Shown here: piece by piece, positions 43,380 through 53,880 of the stretch
Layout of the letters: the number at the start of each line of letters is the position of its first letter
Numbering within the stretch: position 1 is the first letter of the stretch
NCBI GenBank assembly: GCA_016584305.1
Contig: JACEEZ010010002.1
Span: forward strand, 242,501-306,500
Direction of reading: 5' to 3'
Source of the DNA: Chionoecetes opilio
Taxonomy: Eukaryota; Arthropoda; Malacostraca; Decapoda; Majidae
Length of the DNA: 64,000 nt
The notes under the pieces: model-generated
The model's input: only the letters and a program-made list of their open reading frames with translations
Databases searched by the model: none
Told to the model about the DNA's origin: nothing
Translations under genes and position numbers: made by a program

Positions 43380-43640
43380 CAAACATAATGATAACCGGAG
43401 TGTCGAGAACCCCCGAGGGGTCGAGGTTGGGCATAGCCCCTTCCTCGTTAGGTGAAGGTTAGGTTAGATTATCGGGTGATTATCGCTAGGTTAGGTTAGA
43501 TTATTGGGTGATTATCGCTAGGTTAGGTTAGATTATCGGGGGGTCTAAGGGGGCTGAGCTCCATGCTAAGAAGTTAGGTTTAATTTGCTTAGTTTAGGTA
43601 GATTACCGGGGGGTCGAGGGGGGTCGGCGCCCCCCGCTTG
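43380..43640. repeat. TAGGTTAGGTTAGATTATCG repeat, 3-4 copies
   Basis: About 50 bp units with (TTAGG)2-type words, the arthropod telomere motif; far too short to be a telomeric tract. Confidence 0.6.
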
Positions 43641-43984
43641 CAGGTTAGGTTAAATCTATTTGGGTAAATTTCTCTAGCTCTTGGAATTTCTGGCTCTCCT
43701 ACATAAGTTTCCGACGCATCATTTGTTCCCCACCTGAAAACTCTGCATTCCCACAGGTCGCCAAGCTTGCTCGGGGAAGGGGAGAGTGTGGGCAAGGGCT
43801 AGATAACCGTCAGTTGAAGTGAGTGACAGGACCCAATACATGTCAGCCTTTTAACTCTTCCTATGTTCTGAATAGCTATCAACGCATGTAGGATACTAGT
43901 CATCTACTTGGCATATATGACTACCAAAGCCAGAGATCTCAGTAGGTTAAGTACAATGAGGGCATGACAAAGGCCAGCTGACAG

Positions 43985-44480
43985 GAAGGATAATAAACAT
44001 TGGCGCCTAGCGTAATGGCCGCCGCCTTTCTCCCTTCACACCTCAGCCTTCCAGCACAACCCTATCTTTAATTCAAGTTTTCTAGGCATTGACCGCCCTC
44101 CCGGGTGCCTGGCGTGGGTGAGAGGCCCCTGGTGAGTGCCTCGATCGGGGCCTCTCAACACAACCACGCAACCTGACGGACAAAGTGGAAAATAAAGCTT
44201 TGAGACTCGGTATGTAGGGGGCATCACAGGCGATTTCAGAGGCCGCCGCTGACACGCTCCTCGCATTTAACCACTTCACCTGCCGTCTATGGGTCCTTAC
44301 TGGGTATTGTGGGTCCTGCGTGGTGCGTGGAGGGTATGGTGACGGGTGCCGTGGGTATAAGGATGCTGGAGGGCCGTAGGATGTGTTATTTGAAAGGTTA
44401 ATATTGTGTAGGTCACTCGCGAGGCTGCCGTCAGGGCGCGTGTGGAGGGTTGCCGCAAATCCCAAGATGGACCCGCCAAA
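43985..44480. promoter_or_regulatory. GC-rich candidate promoter region (CTCF side)
   Basis: GCGTAATGGCCGCCGCC (YY1-like) at about 44008 and CpG-rich sequence to 44480, between the CTCF and COMMD5 start codons. No transcript evidence; the long minus ORF here is low-complexity and not protein-like. Confidence 0.3.
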
Positions 44481-44690
44481 AATCCCAAGATAGACCAAAA
44501 TATCCCAAGCTCTTTTATACAACACTGCAACAGAATCTTAAATACGGGATATATATACCTTGAGATAAACTACTGGAGAAATACTTTAATAATCCCCCAG
44601 AAATCCCAAGATGGGCAATTAATATCTCAAGGTCATGGTCTAAATCCCAAGATCTTGTGGAAAATCCCAAGGAATGGCAACCCTGGCAAG
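44445..44690. repeat. AAATCCCAAGAT short interspersed repeats
   Basis: AATCCCAAGAT words recur eight or so times with variable spacing. Confidence 0.6.
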
Positions 44691-44719
44691 GCATTAGTAC
44701 CAGGCGGGCGTGCAGCTCT

Positions 44720-45200
44720 TGTCTACTTCAACAACTCACTCCTATAATGGCTCCTACTGCATATAACTCAAATATATGTAGTTATTACCCATAGGAGATA
44801 ACATTCATAGCAAAAATTCCAATAAGGCTATAATTTCAACGTTCTCCCACAAAAATCCCACAGAAAAACGTCCTCTCACTAGTTTGTGGGACTAGTAAAC
44901 AACTCACTCCTATAATAGCTTCTACTAATACATCTTTGCCTCATACATGTACTTATTACCCATAGGAGATACAATTTATAGTGAAAATTCCAATAAGGAT
45001 GCAATTTCAACGTTCTCCCACAAAATTCCCACAGAAAAACGTCCTCTCATACACTTATAATGGCTCCTACTAATACACATGACTCAAATACATGTAGTTA
45101 TTACCCATAGGAGATAACATTTATAGTGAACATTCCAAAAACTATGTAATTTCCACGTCCTCCCACAAAACTCCCACAGAAAAACGTCGTCCAGCTAATT
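44720..45200. repeat. About 165 bp tandem repeat, 3 copies
   Basis: TTACCCATAGGAGATA, CAACGTTCTCCCACAAAA and CCCACAGAAAAACGTC recur at about 150-180 bp spacing. Confidence 0.9.
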
Positions 45201-45465
45201 TGTGGGATATTTTCTCGCGGTGGCAATAATGGCGCACTGTAATGGCCCCTTTGTCCTCTACGTACTTTCTTCTATTTGATTCCCCAGGCTTTCTATTTCC
45301 CTTCAGACACTGTTTTAGGTGTATAGAAGTTCCTTATTGTATGCATTATGGAACAAAATATCCGTATGATAGGGTTCTCAGAGGTTAATTTGTAAATATA
45401 TCAGAATTTTACTCCTTTCTTGTATATTTCCTTCTTTATTTCGGCTTTTTTTATTTCAACGTAAT

Positions 45466-45660
45466 AAGAACATAAGAAAATAAGGAAGCTACAAGAGGCC
45501 GTGAGACCTTCACGTGGTAGTTTCTTACTTAAATACACTACCTACCTACATCCACCTTTCATCCCCATCCATGAATTTATCCAGCCTCCCTTTAAAGCTC
45601 CCGCACTATCAGGTAGGTAACTACCTGACGACTGAGGGCATTCCAATCTTTTACCACCCT
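45466..45660 (-). mobile_element. CR1/Rex-like LINE 3' end
   Basis: Tail and 3' UTR with an internal small duplication around CTACCTACCTAC. Confidence 0.82.
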
Positions 45661-45884
45661 AATGGTTCTGTTGAAAATGTCTATGTTAGATATATGCTGT
45701 ACTTAGATGTGTGAAATAGATGTTTGAAAATAGAGTTTGTTTTATCAATGGAAGTTACGGTAGTGCTTTCGTCCAGTTAGTCCATTCCAATCATTTACCA
45801 CGCTATTCTATGTTCAAAATGTCTATGTTAAATATATGCCGTACTTTAATATGTGAATAGATGTTTGTATTATCAATGGGATTT

Positions 45885-45990
45885 GGTGGGACGGTCCGAG
45901 GGGGGCGGGGCTCACGAGTCACGGCCGATCAGCTGACCATCAAAACATTGCCTCCCCGCCTCCCACAGTGCCATACGCTATAACACCGCC
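45885..45990. promoter_or_regulatory. GC-box region between CTCF and COMMD5
   Basis: GAGGGGGGCGGGGCTCACGA (Sp1/KLF-type) followed by GGCCGATCAGCTGACC. Candidate promoter for either divergent gene; motif evidence only. Confidence 0.3.
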
Positions 45991-46116
45991 CTAGACTTGG
46001 CGCTACCGCCAAGAACATGCTCATTTAATGGTGTTCTGTGCCTGGTGTGTGCATACGAGTGTTTCCAGGGCTGGGACGTCAGTGTAATAGCCTCGGTTGC
46101 TTACTGGTGCACGGGC

Positions 46117-46176
46117 GATTGATTGATTTAATGCCTAAAAGGTGAATGTGCCAGACATCAGAGGTCCTATGGCACG
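46117..46176 (+). mobile_element. GTGCCAGACATCAGAGG repeat, short copy
   Basis: ATTGATTGATTTAATGCC then GTGCCAGACATCAGAGGTCC; interrupted by the foldback element. Confidence 0.6.
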
Positions 46177-46180
46177 GGTA

Positions 46181-46674
46181 CCGTTGATTCGGGCCGCCAG
46201 TTGAAACAGGCCGCCTATAGTAGCATGCATACCCAGCAGACAGGGCAGTTTCGCGGTCGTTTTCAGAGACACCGACTATTTTTTCTTGGCCTACAATAGG
46301 TGCTTGTTCTAATGGAGATAGTTTTATTTTGCGCAAACCCATAAAAAAAAAAAAAAAAAAAAAAAGTAGGTAGGCCCCTATACTTTGTGGTTAAGGTTAG
46401 GTTATGTTTCATTAAAACCTATAAGGTTAGGTTATGTTTCATTAAAACCTATAAGGTTAGGTTAGGTTTCATTAAAACCTATAAGGTTAGGTTAAGTTTA
46501 ATTTTTTTCCATATTTTTTTTTTTTTTGCGCAAAATAAAACTATCTCCATTAGAACAAGCACCTATTGTAGGCCAAGAAAAAATAGTCGGTGTCTCTGAA
46601 AACGACCGCGAAACTCTCGTCCAGTATGCATTTAATATAGGCGGCCTGATTCAACTGGCGGCCCGAATCAACTG
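46181..46674. mobile_element. 494 bp foldback element with about 160 bp arms
   Basis: Arms 46181-46338 and 46529-46674 are inverted copies (CGGGCCGCCAGTTGA ... GCGCAAAATAAAACTATCTC), TA at both ends. The loop holds three copies of a 30 bp unit with AAGGTTAGGTTATG. TIR class II, no transposase. Confidence 0.85.
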
Positions 46675-47186
46675 TATCCATATGGCACTACTGGTGCACG
46701 GGTGACAGGTGAGCAGGAACGCCAGGAAGGAGGCAGGGAGGCTTACAGATGTCTTCAGGTCTACTACCAGAAGACATCTGTAAGCATCAAGGATGCCACT
46801 CCTTGGAAATTTTCCTTATCAGTATTAGTCAACTGGGCATTCTTACCCCGCACTCAAAGACTACTGTATACTGTATACAGTAGTCTTTGCTGCACTTTAC
46901 ACTTCAGCAGTTTTATAACAAGTATCTGAGGGGATCTGAGAGAGCCTGGTGGAGAGACAACCCATAGTAAGGGCAAGAAAGGACGTACTCTGGAGCATAA
47001 TGTAGTATATTCCGTGATGTCAATTTTTTTCTAATTTTCTACAATAAATTTTTATAGACTTACCAGTAAGTCTATAAAAATAGCATTATAGCATACACAT
47101 CTTTCTTCTAGTATTGATAATTTCCACTTATCGAGTCCTTCGTAAATGAAATATCTCATTCATAGCTTTTGTCTTCCTTTTCTACT

Positions 47187-47255
47187 AGTGCCATAGGACC
47201 TCTGATGTCTGGCACATTTCCCCTTTTTGGCATTACAATCAATCAACCTTCCTTT
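47187..47255 (-). mobile_element. GTGCCAGACATCAGAGG repeat, inverted short copy
   Basis: Reverse of the 46117 copy, ending TTGGCATTACAATCAATCA. Confidence 0.6.
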
Positions 47256-47278
47256 TCTATATTCATAAAGTCTTCTTT

Positions 47279-47614
47279 GCAGTATTGGATGTGTATTGTT
47301 GTACCGTAGATAACACTATAGTCGCCAGTCACTCGCCACTGCAATAATGTCGCCAGGTGCCATATATTATGAATTTTAGCATCACTACAGACTTGTATTT
47401 GCCACTGAAGAGGCATGCACAGTAGTTTATATTATGTACACCACACTACATGTCTTCAGTGGCACATAAAAGTCTGTAGTGATGTTAAAATTTGTAATAT
47501 ATTGTGCCTGGCGACATTAGTGCAGTGGCGAGTGACTGGCGACTATAGTGTTATGTACGGTAGCAATCTGTATTCAGAGTCTTTTTCTTTGCAGTATTGG
47601 ATGTGTAGCGTGTT
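47279..47614 (+). repeat. 23 bp direct repeat flanking the hairpin MITE
   Basis: TTCTTTGCAGTATTGGATGT plus GTA at about 47274-47296 and 47586-47608; the right copy lies 20 bp before the COMMD5 ATG and looks like a splice acceptor. Confidence 0.75.
47304..47560. mobile_element. 257 bp hairpin MITE upstream of COMMD5
   Basis: Nearly the whole element is palindromic (arms about 115 bp, CCGTAGATAACACTATAGTC and inverse CCGTACATAACACTATAGTC), flanked by TA. Confidence 0.88.
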
Positions 47615-47627
47615 GTAGCAAGGAAGG

Positions 47628-47745
47628 ATGGCGACCCTAGAGAGTCCGAGTCAAGTGTTCCCCGCCCGGGTGCCGCCTGAGGTGAGGAGCTTAGTGAAGG
47701 CCGCCCCCTCCATGGACAAGGCCTTCTTCAGGAGACTCATCAAAG
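47628..47745 (+). CDS. COMMD5: COMMD5 coding exon 1
   Basis: ATG in AAGGATGG context, donor GTATGT, 39 codons plus one base. An acceptor-like TTCTTTGCAG 34-44 bp upstream suggests a noncoding first exon. Confidence 0.9.
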
Positions 47746-49995
47746 GTATGTATCAGTGCAGTCAATAGGGAGCTTTAAAAGGAGGCTGGATAATTTCATG
47801 GATGGGGATGAAAGGTGGATGTAGGTAGTGTTAAGTAACAGGAACTACCTCGTGTAGGTCTCGCAGCCTCTTGTAGCTTCCTTATTTATGTTCTTATGTA
47901 TGTCGCTCCGTGGCATGGAGATGTATAAGAAAAGCATCACACCATAAATTTGGAGTGTCTGCCTAGCTGGTATTTGCCAACCAACTATTGAATCAGTGTT
48001 ATTTGGCCTTCAAAGGGGAATATAAATCTAATGACCTGTATGCCTTCGGGTGAGAATAAAATTATTATTATTATTAATGTGGTGTTGTTCTGTACAGTGT
48101 CGCTGGGATACCTTCAGGGCAGCCGCGGAACAGAACAGGAGGCAGCTGTGGCTCACCTGTGTGCAGCGCGTCAGGCCACCACAGAGGACAAGGCCATGGT
48201 GAGTGAGGCAGCGATGATGGGAGAAACAAGTGGGGAATAGGATGATGTTTGATATATGATTAGTGTCTCGCAACGGTGTTTGTGGAAGACATCAGTAAAA
48301 GACATCATGATCCCCGTACAAAATACCTGGAAGCCGATACGAAGCAAGTATGAACATGCCGACAAAGTCCAGAGAAATGGGTCAGCTACTCTTTTGAGCG
48401 CAAGGGTTAAAAACTCGGCAAGCTTGCAGACACCTCACGAGACTGCGATGAACATGTCGACACGCCTTGAAACGGTGTACGAGTGTCGTATTGACCCAAT
48501 ATCGGGGCATGTCGGGATCAATGTCGTGTAAATGTGACGTCCGCTTAACCCCTTGAGACCCAGAACGTAATTTCCATTGTAATTTGGGTACCATTAAACG
48601 ATCTGTAGTGAATATAAGCAATATTTTATAGGTATGACCTGTTTAATATCCGTGTCGAATAACTAATTTGGCATATTCAGTCACTTTTTGTAATTTTATG
48701 GCTCGACAACAGACAATTTTATATAGCCAAGGAAAGATCTGGGCGTGAAGGGGTTAACTAAGAAGGGTCCAGCATTGGTAAAATTATTTTCCTAATTCTT
48801 TTGTTTAGTTATGCTAGCCGAGGGTGTCACTGTTTCAGAGTGTGTGCATTCAGTACTGTGGCGCGGTGAGTCTGCTGAAGGCCGTGCTGAGGCTCAACAC
48901 CGCCACCACCCGCCAGGAGGCTCTGGTGGCAGACCTCACCGCCCTCGGGTGAGTGACTGATCTGCTCTTAACCTCTTGAAACCCATAATGTAATTTCCAT
49001 TGTAATTTGGGTACCATTAGACAATTTTTAGTGAATATAAGCAATATTTTATAGATATGACCTGTTTAGTATCCTTGTCCACTAACTAATTTGGTTTATT
49101 CAGTTATTTCTCGTAATTTTATGGCTAACAAGACAATTATTTATAGCAAAGGAAAGATCTGGGCGTGAAGGGGTTAAAATAGAGTAATAACAGTACAAAG
49201 GAGTGGTGTCCGGCAGTGGCACTCAAACTGGCCTTGCCCTCAGACTGCCGGGAGGGTTTGCCGTGGATGTGAGCAGAGTGGTCTACGGAGCAGCCAGACC
49301 CGACATTGACCGCCAGTTGGTGGCTAACTCCCCGTCGCTGCCCACCATGACTCACATGACCTGGAGGGTGGATGTCACTATTTCCACGAGGTAAGGGAAT
49401 CACACTACCTTCACAAAGATAAGGTGGTAAAGGGAAAACATAAATAAACCATGACTAGTTTTCACTCGCTCCTGTCCATACATATCGTCTTTACAGGAAC
49501 TACCTCGTGTAGGTCTTACGGCCTCTTGTAGCTTCCTTATTTTCATATGTTCTTATTTACAAGCCTGGCTTCTCACTCAAATATTCCGATATGTTATCCT
49601 CTCATTTTACTTTCGTTGTGCTCTTACTCCTTTTGCAACATAAGATACACCATACAGTATGTAATTTTGATGATAGCATGCACACCGATGGAAAATTTAC
49701 ATCTGTGTTTACAGGAAGTACCACGTGTAGGTCTCAGGGCCTCTTGTAGCTTCCTTATTTTCTTATGTATTTGGAAAGTACTACCTTACGTCATCTTACA
49801 TGAGACAACACTGTAATCCCCAGTTGGCTGTCGCGTGTGCTGGAGCCCATGGTGGTGCTTAACATGAAGACCAACACAGGGACCTCACATACCTTCCAAG
49901 TGCCTCTCAGCAAGTTCCATCTCCTGCGCTTCACGGTGGCGAGTCTGCTGCACCAGATGGCCACGCTGCAGGCTGCCTCCATCTGCAAGAAGTAA
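47628..49995 (+). CDS. COMMD5: COMM domain-containing protein 5, complete coding region
   Basis: COMMD proteins form the Commander complex with CCDC22/CCDC93 and retriever, acting in endosomal recycling and NF-kB/cullin regulation (family knowledge). Five plus-strand exons: 47628-47745, 48098-48198, 48839-48948, 49244-49390 and 49824-49995, 215 residues (human COMMD5 224). Seen: an N-terminal helical part (VPPEVRSLVKAAPSMDKAFF); DVSRVVYGAARPDIDRQL, matching DLASVVFGSQRPLLDSV; and a C-terminal COMM domain (about 148-212) with MTWRVDVTISTSWLSRVLEP, matching FRWRVDVAISTSALARSLQP, then VPLSKFHLLRFTVASLLHQM. All phases match. Head-to-head with CTCF, with about 8.5 kb between their start codons. 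Confidence 0.93.
47757..47902 (+). mobile_element. CR1/Rex-like LINE 3' end
   Basis: AGTCAATAGGGAGCTTTAAA to CTTGTAGCTTCCTTATTTAT; COMMD5 intron 1, sense orientation. Confidence 0.85.
48098..48198 (+). CDS. COMMD5: COMMD5 coding exon 2
   Basis: Acceptor TTCTGTACAG, donor GTGAGT, 101 nt. Encodes VSLGYLQGSRGTEQEAAVAH and an Ala-rich helix ending TTEDKAM. Confidence 0.9.
48545..48757 (+). mobile_element. TTAA-flanked MITE, reference-quality copy
   Basis: TTAACCCCTTGAGACCCAGA to GGGCGTGAAGGGGTTAA, 213 bp including both TTAA; COMMD5 intron 2. Confidence 0.82.
48839..48948 (+). CDS. COMMD5: COMMD5 coding exon 3
   Basis: Acceptor CACTGTTTCAG, donor GTGAGT, 110 nt, phase 2 out. Encodes SVCIQYCGAVSLLKAVLRLN and a helix. 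An in-phase CATTCAG acceptor 15 nt downstream could remove five residues. Confidence 0.88.
48968..49176 (+). mobile_element. TTAA-flanked MITE, piggyBac-like
   Basis: TTAACCTCTTGAAACCCATA to GGGCGTGAAGGGGTTAA; COMMD5 intron 3. Confidence 0.78.
49244..49390 (+). CDS. COMMD5: COMMD5 coding exon 4, start of COMM domain
   Basis: Acceptor TTGCCCTCAG, donor GTAAGG, 147 nt. Contains VVYGAARPDIDRQL and MTWRVDVTIST, with the conserved Trp of the COMM domain at residue 150. Confidence 0.93.
49490..49557 (+). mobile_element. LINE 3' tail fragment
   Basis: CAGGAACTACCTCGTGTAGG to TTCATATGTTCTTA; COMMD5 intron 4, sense. Confidence 0.8.
49709..49770 (+). mobile_element. LINE 3' tail fragment near acceptor
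   Basis: CAGGAAGTACCACGTGTAGG to TTCCTTATTTTCTTATG; 55 bp upstream of the COMMD5 exon 5 acceptor. Confidence 0.8.
49824..49995 (+). CDS. COMMD5: COMMD5 last coding exon, COMM domain
   Basis: Acceptor GTAATCCCCAG; WLSRVLEPMVVLNMKTNTG, VPLSKFHLLRF, ending AASICKK then TAA at 49993-49995. A LINE 3' end sits 55 bp before the acceptor. Confidence 0.93.
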
Positions 49996-50289
49996 AGGGA
50001 GGGTGGGGGTTGACGTACAAATTTGATGTATGGGATTGTGATTATTTCTAATTTATTTCACAATTTTTCTGTGTTTTTCCTATACTATTTTCACACCCTT
50101 GGGAAAATACCCTCGCTCTAACGGACAATCGGTTTTAACGGACCACTTCTCCCCCCTTTTAGTCCCTTAAATCGAGAGTTGACTATATGTGTACAAGTCT
50201 GAACTCTAACTGATAAGATTAAAATGGATGTTGGCTATGATTGCTTTCATTATTTCCTAATCTATAAAACAAGAGCTTGGAGCAAAACT

Positions 50290-50487
50290 ATTGGAACTGG
50301 CCTTTCCTTTGCTATATAAAACCGTCTGTTGTCGAGCTATAATATTACGAAAAGTAACTAAATATACCAAATTAGTTAGTGGACAAGGATACTAAACAGG
50401 TCATAGCTATAAAATACTGCTTATAAAAAATCATCTAATGGTAGTCAAATTACAATGGAAATTACGTTCTGGGCCTCAAGGGGTTAA
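50290..50487 (-). mobile_element. TTAA-flanked MITE, left end cut
   Basis: CCTTTCCTTTGCTATATAAA to TCTGGGCCTCAAGGGGTTAA. Confidence 0.72.
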
Positions 50488-50579
50488 TTGCTGTAGTGAT
50501 AGTCAGAATAGTTCCAGCATTTCCCCGCCATTCAACGCAGCAAGCAGGTTACGGATCAATGGTTGTGCCTCTACGATTG

Positions 50580-50792
50580 TTAACCCCTTGAGACCCAGAA
50601 CGTAATTTTCATTGTAATTTGGATACCATTATACAATTTTAATGAATGTAAGCAATATTTAATTAGATATGACCTGTTTAGTATCCTTGTCCACTTACTA
50701 ATTTGGTATATTCAGTGACTTTTCGTAATTTTATGGCTCGACAACATACAATTTTTTATAGCAAAGGAAAGATCTGGGCGTGAAGGGGTTAA
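50580..50792 (+). mobile_element. TTAA-flanked MITE, piggyBac-like
   Basis: TTAACCCCTTGAGACCCAGA to GGGCGTGAAGGGGTTAA. Confidence 0.8.
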
Positions 50793-51061
50793 TTTCTACT
50801 ATAAGTCAAGGCGCCGAGACACTGCTCCAAAATAGGTATATTAATTCTGCATTACAAAAAAGTGTGTTTATTCAGAAGCTTGGTAGACTTGTTGCAACAA
50901 AGTTATTTTCTTAATGTGGAATGACTATATATATATAAGATTTATTCTGCCTGAAACAGTCAGCAACTAACATAGTGCTACACTTATGTTTGATTTCTTT
51001 ACTTAATGATAACAACCTTCAAAGTTCAACTGTGATCTATGTACAGAATAGAGTAGATATA

Positions 51062-51268
51062 GTCTATTTTTTTTAACGAGGCAAAAATTCAATTCTATCA
51101 TAAGGTCTCATGCTTAAAATGATGCCTCTGTTTACCTGATACTATGATTAACTATGATAAAATACAGCTGATATTTAGAAGAACCGTAGTATTCCCTTCT
51201 CCTGGCATCAAATATCAGGCAGTAAGCAGCAAGGGGGCAGGACTTTTCACCTCGTTAAAAACCCAGAC
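51062..51268. mobile_element. Complete 207 bp TA-flanked MITE with TTAACGAGG ends
   Basis: Left GTCTATTTTTTTTAACGAGG, right (reverse complement) GTCTGGGTTTTTAACGAGGT, TA on both sides. Confidence 0.83.
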
Positions 51269-51411
51269 TATAGTTACAGACCCATTTGTCAACTATTTGT
51301 GATATACATTGTTTTAAGCTATAATGTTTTGATCATAGCTTGGTGTGCAGTATTTATGACACAATGGAAACCCAAGCTGTCCATGAAGAGAAAGAAAAAG
51401 ATATCCCTATC

Positions 51412-51622
51412 AACCCCTTCACGCCCAGATCTTTCCTTGGCTATAAAAAATTGCATGTTGTCGAGCTATAAAATTACGAAAAGTAACTGAATATACCAAA
51501 TTAGTTAGTGGACAAGGATACTAAATAGGTCATATCTATAAAATATTGCTTATAGTCACAAAAAATCATCTAATGGTACCCAAATTACAATGGAAATTAC
51601 GTTCTGGGCCTCAAGAGGTTAA
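51412..51622 (-). mobile_element. TTAA-flanked MITE, piggyBac-like
   Basis: CAACCCCTTCACGCCCAGAT to TCTGGGCCTCAAGAGGTTAA. Confidence 0.77.
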
Positions 51623-51948
51623 ACGTTTGTACAACTAATTTATCGACAAGGATCTCCGTCACATTCCTCTATATGTGCTATTGATGACACCGAGTTGTTG
51701 TCACTGTGAAAACCTTATTGAATATTGCTCTATACAAATTTTCTATATAACAAAACTTAAGATTATAAAACTGGTATAAAAGTACATGGATATTTTAAGA
51801 TTAAAGTCAGTATAAAATTTGTCTTTTCAAAAATCCATCACAATCACCATCGTCAGAGATATGATGCTATCTGAAGCACATACTATGATGCTATGTTGTA
51901 TATCATAGTGCAGTACTATGATGCTATGCTGTATATCATAGTGCAGTA

Positions 51949-52105
51949 CAGTAAAACCTCTCATATTGGGACTAATTGGGCCAAGGAGTGGTCCGAGTAA
52001 TGCAAGGATCCGAATAATGGGGGGATTATATATGGGGGGGATAAGTTTATAAAAAAAAAAAAATATAGGTGTATAATCTGCAGGATAGCTAGGACATTTC
52101 GACCC

Positions 52106-52175
<70 letters not shown>

Positions 52176-52201
52176 TGGTCCGAATATGAGAGGTTTTACT
52201 G
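51949..52201. mobile_element. Complete pogo/mariner-type MITE inside a 33 bp tandem repeat
   Basis: CAGTAAAACCTCTCATATTG to GAGAGGTTTTACTG, TA flanks, internal A run of about 75. The ACTATGATGCTATGTTGTAT tandem repeat (51880-51946 and 52203-52236) lies on both sides. Confidence 0.83.
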
Positions 52202-52273
52202 TACTATGATGCTATGTTGTATATCATAGTGCAGAAAAAATACCACAGTGGGTGCAACTGTTACTCTTACACT

Positions 52274-52480
52274 TAACCCCTTCACGCCCAGATCTTGCCT
52301 TGGCTATATAAAATTGTCTGTTGTCGAGCCATAATATTACGAAAACTAAATAAACCAAATTAGCTAGTGGACAAGGATACTAAACAGGTCATATCTATAA
52401 AATATTGCTTATATTAATTAAAATCGTCTAATGGTTCCCAAATTACAATGAAAATTACATTCTGGGCCTCAAGGGGTCAA
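52274..52480 (-). mobile_element. TTAA-flanked MITE, piggyBac-like
   Basis: TTAACCCCTTCACGCCCAGA to TCTGGGCCTCAAGGGGTCAA. Confidence 0.77.
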
Positions 52481-53240
52481 ATAATAGAGTATACTTTATA
52501 ACAACTCTCCAACCCAAACCTTGATAGAGTTTGTCTGCTTTCAGTGTAAATTATACATGGCAACACTTCCCACAAAAATAAATTATGATTTTTGGTTCGT
52601 TACTTCCATTAGTAAGCCTTACGTCACCTAATGGCAACTTGCAACCTTGCATTGTTATTGTTGTATCAAGTTTCCTCATTACATCCTGTAGCTCTTCGGT
52701 CTGTCCCCAGAATGCCATCCTCCCCACTGGCCGCCTCTATGTCCCATCTGGCAATAGTTTATACAGTATGCAGCACATCAGTTATTTCATTAATTCTTCA
52801 CATGGCCAAACAATCACAATGTGTTATTTCCCTACATGCCCTGATAACACTACTTATCACAAGTGTACTCCAGCCCCAGTATTGATGCCAGTATTCCTCA
52901 GGTCTAAATCAATATATATTTGACCTCGCCACACCTTCTGAAGGGTTACTCTGCTATGCTATAGGAGTGGTTAGCCGGCAATCCTCTAGAGAGTGTGTTC
53001 AAGCTTGGTGTGAAGGACCAGAAATTATCTGATAACAATAACATTTGACATTCTCCCATGCTACATAAAATGCTACACTGCTAAATGCAGTGTTGAAACT
53101 AAAGATTCCAACAGAAATACTAATAATAGTATACAGATATCTTTACAGTGCTTGCTTACCATCTATTTGGTGTGACGCAGACACTTTGTGTTCTCTTGGA
53201 AGTGTCCAAGCCTGCTTGCCGACCCTACCAAGCACAACTG
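52481..53240. other. Intergenic DNA, nothing recognised
   Basis: Two overlapping plus ORFs (about 110 and 84 codons, near 52585-52923) show no domain or conserved motif and no coding support. Confidence 0.4.
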
Positions 53241-53298
53241 TCAGGAACTACCACGTGTAGGTCTCCCAGCCTCTTGTAGCTTCCTTATGTTCTTAACT
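53241..53298 (+). mobile_element. LINE 3' tail fragment
   Basis: CAGGAACTACCACGTGTAGG to CTTCCTTATGTTCTTA. Confidence 0.75.
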
Positions 53299-53454
53299 GT
53301 CACAGCGCCAGGACAATGTGTCATGCACCCTTTCTGTCTGGTGACCGGGGACTACAGCATGAAAATAGACAAGCCAAAATTATCTACAAGCAAGATTCAA
53401 ATTCCTGTGGTCAGCCCAGCGTGCCGACCGCTGACTCGACATGAGACAGAGAAT

Positions 53455-53880
53455 TGAATTGAATTAATGCAAAGGGAAAATGTGCCAGACATCAGAGATC
53501 ATATGGCACTATGGCAAAGCATAATGAAGGGGAGGCGTTAGAGAGAAATAGCGAAACGGTGAGGGAAGGGAAAGAACGGAATGTTACAGCAGGATGGTTA
53601 GATCAGATGAATGATGTAGATTTGTTGGAGGAAGGTTACATTGTCCAGGGAGAAGGAGGGGGATTCCGGGAGAATGTGCGCAAGACAGGGAGGACAAATG
53701 AGGGAAGGAACTGGAATGGGCAGGAGTATGACATGTTGGACAGTGAGAGGAGCTTGACAGGGTGTGCAGAGGGTTGGGGAGGAGCGTGACATGAGATGGG
53801 AGTGTGTGAGGTTGGTCATGGGACAGAGAAGAAACATGTAGAACTACGACCAGAAGAAAAGTGTCTCTGAAAGGGTATCA
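53455..53880 (+). mobile_element. GTGCCAGACATCAGAGG repeat, long copy
   Basis: ATTGAATTAATGCAAAGGGA, GTGCCAGACATCAGAGATCA, GAAACGGTGAGGGAAGGG, ACATGTTGGACAGTGAGAGG. About 73% alignable by eye with 54455-54870. Its ORF is purine-rich and not recognised. Confidence 0.75.

Noticed and set aside
44082..44525. 147-codon minus ORF in the GC-rich region between CTCF and COMMD5
   Set aside because: Composition is not protein-like, there are no conserved motifs, and repeats overlap it. More likely promoter/CpG DNA.
43380..46500. Interstitial telomere
   Set aside because: GGTTAGGTTAG words occur, but only two or three in a row inside longer repeats.
52585..52923. 112-codon plus ORF after COMMD5
   Set aside because: No recognisable domain, no splice or coding support, and an overlapping ORF in another frame is similar in length.
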